A stretch of 36,064 nucleotides of DNA, from positions 1 to 36,064 of the forward strand of contig JBCBJX010000022.1 of assembly GCA_038522735.1 (NCBI GenBank), in the 5' to 3' direction. The notes below the pieces were generated by a model. The model saw only the letters and a list, made by a program, of their open reading frames with translations, had not been told where the DNA came from and made no database searches. Every line of letters starts with the position of its first letter. Positions within the stretch are counted from its first letter, which is position 1. The position numbers and the translations under genes are program-made. Of this stretch, positions 1-7,026 are shown piece after piece. This DNA is from JBCBJX01 sp038522735. Lineage in GTDB: Bacteria; Pseudomonadota; Alphaproteobacteria; Caulobacterales; Parvularculaceae.

Positions 1-294
1 GGGTGAAAAGTTGGCGAGCGTCGTCTGGTTCGGCGTCGATCCCAGAAGATCAGAGCGCGCATAAGCCGACGATTGCAGATCTGCAGGCGGGTTTACGACA
101 AAATCAGGAGCGCCGCCGGTCTGCGGCGGGGGCGCCGGCGGAGGCGGCGGGGGAGCCGGCGGCGGCGGCGGCGGTGGGACAGGGTTCCCCCCGCCGGAAA
201 CAGGAGCAGCATTCGGCGCGCCGCCGCCGCTGTCGCAAGCCGCGATTCCGAGCGCACTGATGCCAAGCAGTACTTCACGCCTGGTACTGATCAT
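1..294 (-). CDS. Lipoprotein with polyproline linker, 5' part only
   Basis: The reading frame opens at an ATG at 294 and stays open for 98 codons to the left window edge, so only the N-terminus is visible. It begins MISTRREVLLGISALGIAAC: a twin-arginine-like RR, a short hydrophobic stretch and a lipobox (GIAAC) with the lipidated Cys at residue 20. A Gly/Asn/Pro-rich linker with two long proline runs (about residues 42-60) follows, then a more ordinary sequence (PDFVVNPPADLQSSAY). AGAGG lies about 8 bases before the ATG. The protein is probably a membrane-anchored extracytoplasmic protein whose functional domain lies outside the window. I do not recognise the family. Forward-strand frames here are shadows of the proline-codon repeats. 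Confidence 0.75.
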   Translation of the reverse strand, partial: MISTRREVLLGISALGIAACDSGGGAPNAAPVSGGGNPVPPPPPPPAPPPPPPAPPPQTGGAPDFVVNPPADLQSSAYARSDLLGSTPNQTTLANFSP

Positions 295-1459
295 AGTCGC
301 CTCTTAGCGTTCGAGTGATTTGATCGCTTCGCGGAAGGCTCTCATCGCGATAGGCTCTCGATTCTTCGACCATCCCAACGTCTCGCTGGTTGAGCTGGGG
401 ACCCAGACCGCGACGTTAGGATTGTCGCCGTGTCTTGGGATTCCGTGGCGAACTTGTGGCGCCGCTCAAATACTTTTTCGGAAATCGGCCGTGCCTCACG
501 CCTTACAGGATTCGAACATCCGGACCGTCAATCACATACGCATACCGTTCTTTGTTTCTCGCCCCCGCCTCGGGTTGAGACGGCGACCCGGTGCAACGGG
601 GGTAGCGATGTCGGATTAAGAGACGCTTCAGGAGACACGCAGACATTTAATAGCATCACGCTAAAATCGGGCGATCGATGTACACAGATGGAACACATCG
701 CTCATTGCGAGAGAGGGATGGAGCGCGAAACCGCGACGCTTGCTCAAATTGGAACAAAACGCAGGTCGCGACAGGGAGTTTTGACGATAGTGATACTGAT
801 TCAGTAAAAATTTAGAGGCTTATCCTGACCGACAGCCGAGCGCTTCAGCAGCTAAAGGGAACCGCCGTGGCGAGACTAAGTCGGCGTGATCGGCGCGCCG
901 TTTGCCCGCCACGACGCAGCCGGCGTTTCTCGAGCTTAAGCATTTGTCCGCGTGATCGGCGCACGCACTCTAATGCGCCCGCAGACGTCGAAATCATCTT
1001 CTCATTCATACCGTCACTCTACGTCGCATCAGGAAATGAGGCTAATTTGCGACGTCTTTTCGGCGAATTGAGGCGTTTACGGATACGGTCGGAGATCGTC
1101 CGTTCGACGCCGTGCGAGCCCCGAAACGCAACGGCCCCCTCGCGGCTCAAACACGCGTCGCTCTCTTCAAGCTCGACGTCGCCCGTCCCGCGCACGCCCT
1201 ATGGCGCGCGATGACGTTCATGCACGGCGACAGGCTACTCCAACGTTACAACGAAACCGTGCGCGTCAGGCGGTCGCCTAAAAGACTAGAGCTAAAATGA
1301 CGGAGACAGTTCGGCGACCGCCGTAACCGACCCGTAGTCTATGATTGTTCGTCGAAAAGACGGACAAGTCATAATCTCAGAAACGAACGTCGAACGACCG
1401 CGGCTGTTCTTGTTGAGCCTTAAGCACCAACCTGAAGGTGGAAAAGCGCAGACTTGTGG
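295..1459. other. Long intergenic stretch without a supported gene
   Basis: About 1.16 kb. No frame on either strand shows a plausible ribosome site, family motif or codon use like the neighbours. It looks less GC-rich than the flanking genes and contains scattered stops. It may hold promoters for the lipoprotein at 294, decayed coding sequence or an unannotated RNA. The only clear structure I found is the hairpin at 1341-1372. A partial repeat (GCGTGATCGGCGC) occurs near 884 and 950. Confidence 0.55.
1341..1372. other. Strong hairpin in intergenic DNA
   Basis: Arms ATGATTGTTCGTC (1341-1353) and GACGGACAAGTCAT (1359-1372) form about 13 pairs, with one G-T pair and one bulged G, around a GAAAA loop. 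It lies some 90 bases beyond the stop of the minus-strand YceI gene at 1460, so it could end or protect that transcript. No T-run follows on either strand, so it is not a classical intrinsic terminator. Confidence 0.45.
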
Positions 1460-2017
1460 TCAGCCGGCGAGCCGCGCCGTCAGTGAAACGACGACTTTCA
1501 CCTCGAGCCCGATCGTATCTCCTGCGGACCACTGGCCGCTTCCGACATCGAAGTCAGTGCGGACCAGCGTCGTCGTCCCCTGCATTTTCGTCACGCCGCC
1601 CTCCTCAGTCAGGGAGAAAAGGAGCGAGACGGGCTTGGAAACGCCCTTCATCGTGAGAACGCCCTCGGCGACATAGCGTCCGTCCGGCGCCGTCTTGAAG
1701 GTCTCGGAAGCGAACACCGCTTTCGGATGGGTTTTGAGGTCGAACCACGCCCTTCCCGGGAGCGCTTCGTTGCGGTCGCCGGATCCGGCGTCCACGGACG
1801 CCATATCGATCTCCGCGACGACTTTGGAGTTTTCGAGATCGTCCGCGCTGAACAAAATATCAGCCGTGAACCGCTCGAACGCACCGGAGAACTCCCGGCC
1901 GCTTTGCGTCGCGACGAAGCCGACGGCGCTCTTCTCATAATCGACAACATAGCTGTCGGCGGCGGAAGCCGCGCCGGACCTCAGGACGGCGGCGAGCGCC
2001 AATAGGGTGTTCTTCAT
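1460..2017 (-). CDS. YceI-family periplasmic protein (copy 2)
   Basis: A 185-residue secreted protein of the YceI family, small lipocalin-like beta barrels that bind polyisoprenoid-type lipids. Their physiological role is uncertain and often linked to stress or acid response. I start at the ATG at 2017 because it opens a good signal peptide (MKNTLLALAAVL...ASA, cleavage before ADSY) and has AAGG about 8 bases upstream; a TTG at 2041 would add eight unlikely residues. Family features are the opening YVVDYEKSAVGFVATQ, the central GDRNEALPGRAWFDLKTHPKAVF and the late MKGVSKPVSLLFSL. It follows a second YceI gene in the same direction, 62 bases away, and is probably co-transcribed with it. The two are divergent paralogues, not recent copies. 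Confidence 0.88.
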   Translation of the reverse strand: MKNTLLALAAVLRSGAASAADSYVVDYEKSAVGFVATQSGREFSGAFERFTADILFSADDLENSKVVAEIDMASVDAGSGDRNEALPGRAWFDLKTHPKAVFASETFKTAPDGRYVAEGVLTMKGVSKPVSLLFSLTEEGGVTKMQGTTTLVRTDFDVGSGQWSAGDTIGLEVKVVVSLTARLAG

Positions 2018-2047
2018 GAGGGGACCTTGCGTGGTGCGCAACGCGAG

Positions 2048-2071
2048 GCCCCGGGCCGAACGGCCCGGGGC
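2048..2071 (-). other. GC-rich hairpin between the two YceI genes
   Basis: GCCCCGGGCC / GAAC loop / GGCCCGGGGC is a perfect 10-bp stem starting about 9 bases after the stop of the upstream YceI gene. There is no T-run, so it may be an mRNA-stabilising or partial-termination element that sets unequal expression of the pair. Confidence 0.6.
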
Positions 2072-2079
2072 GGCGCAGT

Positions 2080-2673
2080 TTACTTCTTCTGTTCGTATTC
2101 GGTCTCGATGGTGATCGTCACCTCGTCGCCGACGTAAGGAACGTAGTTTCCAAGGCCGAACTCCGAGCGCATGATTTTCGTCGTCGCGGAGAAGCCGAGC
2201 TTCGGCGTCCCGTCGCGGGTCTCGCCGAGTTTGTTGAACGTCGCCGCGAGCACGACCGGCTTGGTGACGCCCTTCACGGTGAGGTCGCCCGCGATGTCGG
2301 CGGTGTTTTCGCCGGTGATGTCGATGCCCGTGCTCTCAAACGAAATGGTCGGGAATTTCTCGGCGTCGAACCAGTCGCCGCTCTTCAGATGGCCGTCGAA
2401 AACGTCGACGCCGCTGTCGATGTCCTCGACTTTCATGGTGGTCGTGACGGAGCTGCCGGCGATGTTTTCCGGGTCGAGAGTGATTTCGGAGTCGAATTTG
2501 GTGAAGCGCAGGATCGGGTTCGAATACCCCTGATGCTCGTACGAGAACGCGATGTAGCCGTGATAGGGATCGATCGCGTAAGCGCCGGCGGGCGCATCGG
2601 TGAGGGCGTCCTGGGCGGAGGCGGAAGCGATCAGGGCGACGCCGGAAGCGGCGGCGAGGAAGAAGCGCGTCAT
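2080..2673 (-). CDS. YceI-family periplasmic protein (copy 1)
   Basis: A 197-residue secreted YceI-family protein. The N-terminus MTRFFLAAASGVALIASASA is a clear signal peptide, cleaved before QDALTD. The mature part shows the family pattern: YAIDPYHGYIAFSYEHQG at the start, DGHLKSGDWFDAEKFPTISFES in the middle, and GDLTVKGVTKPVVL followed by RSEFGLGNYVPYVGDEVTITIETE at the end. These conserved blocks line the lipid-binding barrel in known family members. AAGGGG lies about 8 bases before the ATG. It sits 67 bases downstream of the CDF transporter and upstream of the second YceI gene, so the three may form one transcript. Confidence 0.92.
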   Translation of the reverse strand: MTRFFLAAASGVALIASASAQDALTDAPAGAYAIDPYHGYIAFSYEHQGYSNPILRFTKFDSEITLDPENIAGSSVTTTMKVEDIDSGVDVFDGHLKSGDWFDAEKFPTISFESTGIDITGENTADIAGDLTVKGVTKPVVLAATFNKLGETRDGTPKLGFSATTKIMRSEFGLGNYVPYVGDEVTITIETEYEQKK

Positions 2674-2740
2674 TGGAATTCCCCTTCATGGAGGTTGGAC
2701 AAGACGTCGCGGACGTAAGGTCCGCTGTCCCATCGTCAAT

Positions 2741-3358
2741 TCACGCCCCCGTGCGCGCGACACGCCACAAAACGCGGCTCGCCGCAACCGCGACCAGACC
2801 GGCGACGGCGAAAGAGAGGATAGGGTCGATCGCCGTCCAGCCGGAGAGGGCGATGATAAGGGCGGCGACGATCGCGGCGATCGAGCCGAGAATGTCGCCG
2901 AGGACGTGCAGCGCCGCGGCCCGAACGTTCTGGTCGGAAGCGTCGGCGTCGTGCAGCAGCCGGAAGGCGACGAGATTGACGACGAGCCCTGCGACGGCGA
3001 CGGCGAACATCCAGCCGGCGAGCACCGGCTCGGGTTCGCGGAGACGTTCGACCGCCTCGCCCGTCATCCAGGCGCAGAGCGGGAGCAGGGTCGCAGCGTT
3101 GAACATCGCCGCCCAGCGACGGGCCCGCCCGCCGCCGACCGCCCGATCGATCCGCGCCGCGAGAAGCGCCGCGCCGAGGGCGACGGCGTCGAGCGCCATG
3201 TGAGCGGCGTCCGCGAGAAGAGCGAGGGAGCCGGAATAAAGTCCGCCCGCCACCTCGACGACCATAAACCCCGAAATGAGCGCGAAAGCGCCGGCGAGGC
3301 GCGCCTCGGAGCGCGCGGCCGTTCCCTCGACGGTCGTCGGGCATGCTTCATGGGGCAT
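2741..3358 (-). CDS. Short cation diffusion facilitator (CDF) transporter
   Basis: A 205-residue inner-membrane protein of the CDF family, which exports Zn2+, Cd2+, Co2+ or similar ions in exchange for protons. It has about six hydrophobic segments and the family signature SGSLALLADAAHMALDA. Metal-site residues are visible as HxxxD in helix 2 (H53, D57) and again in helix 5 (H151, D155), the pattern of Zn/Cd-type members. The usual cytoplasmic C-terminal domain of roughly 80-100 residues is absent: the protein ends right after the last helix (VAASRVLWRVARTGA). The ATG at 3358 is chosen; the ribosome site is weak and a TTG at 3364 is in frame. The gene start overlaps nothing real on the other strand once the M28 peptidase is started at 3475. 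Confidence 0.88.
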   Translation of the reverse strand: MPHEACPTTVEGTAARSEARLAGAFALISGFMVVEVAGGLYSGSLALLADAAHMALDAVALGAALLAARIDRAVGGGRARRWAAMFNAATLLPLCAWMTGEAVERLREPEPVLAGWMFAVAVAGLVVNLVAFRLLHDADASDQNVRAAALHVLGDILGSIAAIVAALIIALSGWTAIDPILSFAVAGLVAVAASRVLWRVARTGA

Positions 3359-3474
3359 CAGCAAAAGCTAGCGGGCGCCGCCCGCCCCGTTCAAGCGACG
3401 CGTCGGCGCGCCTGATTTGCGCCGGGCGCCCCGGCGGTGCTTACTCCCGCGACGTTCCGCCGGGAGACCCGCCC

Positions 3475-5178
3475 ATGACCGCCCTCAAAACCGCGGCTCC
3501 GCTCGCCGCCCTCGCCTTCCTGATTTCAGCCTGCGGCGGCGACGCGCCCGAAACCGAAGAGCCGACCGGCGTTCCGGCTGCGAAGTTTGAGACGATTGAG
3601 ACGACGCCCGAGTTGAGCGCCGCAGACCTTCGCGCACGCATCGAAATCCTCGCATCGGACTCTTTCGAGGGCCGCGCCCCCGGAACAGCCGGCGGGCGAA
3701 AAACCGTCGAATGGCTCGAGGCCGAATACGAACGGATCGGCCTCAGCCCCGCCGGCGTCGACGGCTACCGTCAGGCGGTCCCCCTCCTCTCTGCGACCCT
3801 GGATGCGCGCCGGTCGAGCCTCAAGGTGGCGACCCCCGACGGCGAACGGACCCTCGAATATGGTCCGCAGGCAGTCTATTGGACAAAGCGCGTCCAGGAA
3901 ACCGTCGCAGTCGACACGTCGGATCTCGTCTTCGTCGGCTACGGCGTCGTCGCGCCGGAATATCAGTGGAACGACTATAAGGGTCTCGACGTCGCGGGGA
4001 AGACGGTCGTCATCCTTGTCAACGATCCTGGTTACGCAGTGAAAGAGGACGTCTTCTTCAACGGCGAGGCGATGACGTATTACGGTCGGTGGACGTACAA
4101 ATACGAGGAGGCCGCGCGCCAGGGGGCGGCCGGCGCGCTGATCGTCCACGAAACGGCGCCCGCGGCCTATCCCTGGTCGGTCGTCGAGGGCAGCTGGACC
4201 GGCCCGCAGCTTGACCTTGAAGCCCCCGACGGCGGCGCGTCCCGCGCGGCGTTCGAGGGCTGGATCAGCCTTGAAACCGCCGAAGCGCTCTTCGCCGCCG
4301 CCGGAAAAGACTTCGCCGCCGAGAAAAAAGCCGCGCTGACGCCGGCCTTCACGCCGGCGCCGCTGGAGGGCCTCAGCGTCTCAGCGGAGCTTTCGACCTC
4401 CTTCTCCCGGCAGACCTCCCACAACGTGGCGGGCTACGTCGCCGGGACGGACGCGCCGGATGAGTTCGTCCTTTATATGGCGCACTGGGATCATCTCGGC
4501 CGCAGCTTCGCCGGCGACGACACGATCTCCAACGGCGCCGTCGACAATGCGACGGGAACGGCGGCTATCCTCGAAATTGCGGAAAGCTTCGCCAATCTCG
4601 GCGTGAAGCCGAAGCGCTCCATCATTTTCCTCGCCGTGACGGCTGAAGAATCCGGTCTCCTTGGCTCGGCCTATTACGCCGAGGATCCGCTTGTTCCGCT
4701 TGCGGACACGGTGGCCGGCTTCAATATCGACGCCATGCTTCCCGTCGGTCCGACCAAGGATATGATCGTGATCGGGTCCGGCGCCTCCGAGCTTGAAGAC
4801 CTTCTCACCATCGTCGCGAAGTCGAAGGGCAAGTATCTCCGCCCCGACGCCAACTCCGAGAAGGGATACTTCTACCGATCGGACCATATCTCGCTCGCCA
4901 AAAAGGGCGTCCCTATGCTCTACGCCGATACGGGGATTGACGCCGTGCAGGGCGGCGAGGCTGCGGGCCGCGCCTTCGCCGACGCGTACACCGCTGAGCG
5001 CTATCACAAGCCCGCCGACGAGTATGACGAGAACTGGAACCTCGACGGCATGATCAACGACGTCGAGGTCCTCTACGAAACGGGCCGCCGCCTCGCCTTC
5101 TCCAGCCAGTGGCCGAACTGGTACGAGGGCTCCGAATTCCGCGCCCTGCGCGACGCGCAACGGCCCGAAGCGGAGTGA
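3475..5178 (+). CDS. M28-family zinc aminopeptidase-like lipoprotein
   Basis: A 567-residue lipoprotein peptidase. The start at 3475 follows GGGAG and gives a lipoprotein signal (ALAFLISAC, Cys20), placing the enzyme in the cell envelope. A PA-type insert lies near residues 150-250 (LVFVGYGVVAPEYQWNDYKGLDVAGK, and GAAGALIVHE). The M28 di-zinc site is complete: H337 in AHWDH, D357 in VDNATG, the catalytic EE pair E391/E392 in TAEESGLLG, D419 in GFNIDA, and H471 in SDHISLAKKGVP. Members trim N-terminal residues from peptides, so a role in using external peptides is likely. The open frame extends upstream to 3343, but that part would code without a signal peptide and overlap the CDF gene, so I reject it. 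Confidence 0.92.
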   Translation: MTALKTAAPLAALAFLISACGGDAPETEEPTGVPAAKFETIETTPELSAADLRARIEILASDSFEGRAPGTAGGRKTVEWLEAEYERIGLSPAGVDGYRQAVPLLSATLDARRSSLKVATPDGERTLEYGPQAVYWTKRVQETVAVDTSDLVFVGYGVVAPEYQWNDYKGLDVAGKTVVILVNDPGYAVKEDVFFNGEAMTYYGRWTYKYEEAARQGAAGALIVHETAPAAYPWSVVEGSWTGPQLDLEAPDGGASRAAFEGWISLETAEALFAAAGKDFAAEKKAALTPAFTPAPLEGLSVSAELSTSFSRQTSHNVAGYVAGTDAPDEFVLYMAHWDHLGRSFAGDDTISNGAVDNATGTAAILEIAESFANLGVKPKRSIIFLAVTAEESGLLGSAYYAEDPLVPLADTVAGFNIDAMLPVGPTKDMIVIGSGASELEDLLTIVAKSKGKYLRPDANSEKGYFYRSDHISLAKKGVPMLYADTGIDAVQGGEAAGRAFADAYTAERYHKPADEYDENWNLDGMINDVEVLYETGRRLAFSSQWPNWYEGSEFRALRDAQRPEAE

Positions 5179-5228
5179 CCCGCACGCCCTTCCGCGACGC
5201 CCCGGCGCGCGCTATCACCGCCCTCTGG

Positions 5229-5304
5229 GCCGGCTTAGCTCAGCTGGTAGAGCATCTGATTTGTAATCAGGTGGTCGGGGGTTCGAGTCCCTCAGCCGGC
5301 ACCA
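5229..5304 (+). tRNA. tRNA-Thr (anticodon TGT)
   Basis: A complete cloverleaf: acceptor GCCGGCT pairs with AGCCGGC. The D-arm is GCTC...GAGC, the anticodon stem TCTGA/TCAGG carries loop TTTGTAA with anticodon TGT, and the T-arm is GGGGG-TTCGAGT-CCCTC. The 3' CCA is encoded (5302-5304). It reads ACA threonine codons. It stands alone, 50 bases after the M28 gene, and no integrated element follows it. Confidence 0.97.
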
Positions 5305-5410
5305 TTTTCTCTCGTAACATCAGATTGTTATAGCTTCTTCTGGCGAATCGTCTTCGGCAGCGCCGATGCCGAGGGATCACCCCGGCGCCACAACCATGAC
5401 CGCCGCCCTT

Positions 5411-5432
5411 AGTCTTGGACGGGGACAAGACT
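5411..5432 (-). terminator. Terminator-like hairpin after the aminotransferase
   Basis: Arms AGTCTTG and CAAGACT pair perfectly around an 8-base loop, and the element begins 6 bases after the stop of the minus-strand aminotransferase at 5438. No T-run is present, so it may act with Rho or only protect the 3' end. Confidence 0.45.
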
Positions 5433-5437
5433 GCTCA

Positions 5438-6835
5438 CTACGCAGCTTCTAAAGCCGCCGCATCCAGCCCACGTTTGAAACGGACGGCCGCTTCGTCAAC
5501 CTCATACTCCGTCATGCAGAGCGGCGGAGAGAACGCCATGACGTCGAGATAAGGGAGCGCGCGGCTGAGGAGGCCGGCTTCTTTGCATGCCGCCGCAACC
5601 CTTTTGTGCGGCCCCGTCCCAACTGGAAACGGGCGGCGCGTTGCGCGATCGGCGACGAACTCGACGCCGATCATGAAGCCCTCGCCGCGCACGTCCCCGA
5701 CGTATGGATGATCCGCCGTCTCCTCGCGCAGACGCTGCAGCAATTGCGCGCCGCGGGCGCTTGCGTTCTTGATCATGCCTTCGCTTTCCAAGATATCGAG
5801 ATTGGTCATGGCGAGGGCGCAGCCGACTGGGTGCCCGGAATAGGTGAAACCGTGCATGATCGCGCCCATCTCATCCGACGCCGCCTCGAACACGGACCAC
5901 ATGTCCTCGCTGACGACCGAGGCCGACAGCGGAAAGTAGGCGCTGGTGATCCCCTTCGCGAGGGTCACGATGTCCGGATCGAGATCATAGGTGACTGTCC
6001 CGGACCACGCGCCGAGGCGCCCGAAACCGGTGATGACCTCGTCGGCGATGAAGAGAATATCGTACCGTTTCAGGACTTTCTGCACGCCCTCAAAATAGCC
6101 CTTCGGCGGTGTAAAGACGCCGCCGGTGCCCATAACCGGCTCCGCGATGAAGGCCGCGATCGTCTCCGCGCCGTGTTCGGAGATAACGGCCTCCAATTCC
6201 GTGAGAAGGCGGTCCGTGAAGGCCGCCTCGTCCTCGCCGTCTTCATGGAAGTGGAAATAGTGGGGGCACGTCAGATGGACGACATCGGAGCCTGGTAGGT
6301 CAAACGCCTTGTGGTAGGCCGGAATGCCGGTCAGGCTGGCGCTGGCGACCGTCAGCCCGTGATACCCGCCGTTCCGGGCGAGGATCTTTTTCTTCTCTGG
6401 GCGGCCCAACAGATTGTTGTAGAGTCGCACGAGCTTGATGTTGGTGTCGTTCGCGTCGGACCCGCTCTGACCATAAAAAACCCGCGCCAGGCGTTTTGCC
6501 GGGGTGTCGTTCTGGAACGACCGGATAAGACAGTCGGCGAGCCGCACCGCGTGCTCGTTCGAGGCCCCGGCGAACATGTGATAATAGCTCAGTTCCGAGA
6601 TGGCTTTCTTCGCCGCCTCGGCCATCTCGGGCCGTCCGTAGCCGATGTTCGCGCACCAGAGCCCGGCGCCGCAGTCGATATACGCCTTGCCGTGATGATC
6701 CGTGACGGTCGCGCCTGAGGCGCGCGCCATGACCATCGGTCCGTTCTTTGAAACGTCCGCGATCGAGGCCACCGGATGGAAGACTCGCTCCAGATCGAGA
6801 CGCTCCAGCGACTGGTTGTGTGCGGCGTCGGTCAT
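5438..6835 (-). CDS. Class III PLP-dependent omega-aminotransferase
   Basis: A 465-residue cytoplasmic aminotransferase of fold type I, class III, the group of beta-alanine/putrescine/omega-amino-acid:pyruvate transaminases. Visible features: GQSGSDANDTNIKL (phosphate-binding region, about 122-135), YHGLTVASASLTGIP, AEPVMGTGGVFTPPKGY, IADEVITGFGRLG with the pyridine-N aspartate D265, and TLAKGITSAYFPLSA with the Schiff-base lysine K294. The length is typical. AAGG lies about 12 bases before the ATG. It is divergent from the MocR-like regulator, an arrangement well known from gabR-gabT and tauR loci, so the regulator probably controls it. The exact substrate cannot be read from the sequence. 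Confidence 0.93.
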   Translation of the reverse strand: MTDAAHNQSLERLDLERVFHPVASIADVSKNGPMVMARASGATVTDHHGKAYIDCGAGLWCANIGYGRPEMAEAAKKAISELSYYHMFAGASNEHAVRLADCLIRSFQNDTPAKRLARVFYGQSGSDANDTNIKLVRLYNNLLGRPEKKKILARNGGYHGLTVASASLTGIPAYHKAFDLPGSDVVHLTCPHYFHFHEDGEDEAAFTDRLLTELEAVISEHGAETIAAFIAEPVMGTGGVFTPPKGYFEGVQKVLKRYDILFIADEVITGFGRLGAWSGTVTYDLDPDIVTLAKGITSAYFPLSASVVSEDMWSVFEAASDEMGAIMHGFTYSGHPVGCALAMTNLDILESEGMIKNASARGAQLLQRLREETADHPYVGDVRGEGFMIGVEFVADRATRRPFPVGTGPHKRVAAACKEAGLLSRALPYLDVMAFSPPLCMTEYEVDEAAVRFKRGLDAAALEAA

Positions 6836-6947
6836 GGTCGTCGGTCATCCTTAAGCGGCGGGTCGAAGTCTGTCGTGCAGGTTGAGCGTCACGCCGCCCC
6901 GCGCGGCCCGGCGCTCGTCCGATATCTCAGAGATGTCGTAAGAACAG

Positions 6948-6973
6948 CGCCAGTTTTGACTGGCCCAAGTCAA
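6948..6973. promoter_or_regulatory. Probable operator of the MocR-like regulator
   Basis: Two overlapping inverted repeats lie between the divergent genes: CCAGT-TTTG-ACTGG (6950-6963) and TTGACT-GGCCCA-AGTCAA (6956-6973). Read on the minus strand the left part is AAAACTGGCG, and the plus strand carries TGACTGGCCC. The same core, AAAACTGGCCC, recurs at 8894-8904 before the amidase gene. CTGG-type half-sites are known for several MocR regulators, so control by the adjacent regulator is a reasonable inference. Confidence 0.5.
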
Positions 6974-7026
6974 CGGGTGTCTGATGAGGCCAGATGGCGT
7001 TTCCGCCGCCTGCGGGATCTCGACCC

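Noticed and set aside
503..530. T-arm-like GGATTCGAACATCC suggesting a tRNA remnant on the minus strand
   Set aside because: The stem pairs poorly and no acceptor, D-arm or anticodon arm can be drawn around it.
5305..5437. Integration site or mobile element at the tRNA-Thr 3' end
   Set aside because: No integrase gene and no repeat of the tRNA 3' end were found in the window.
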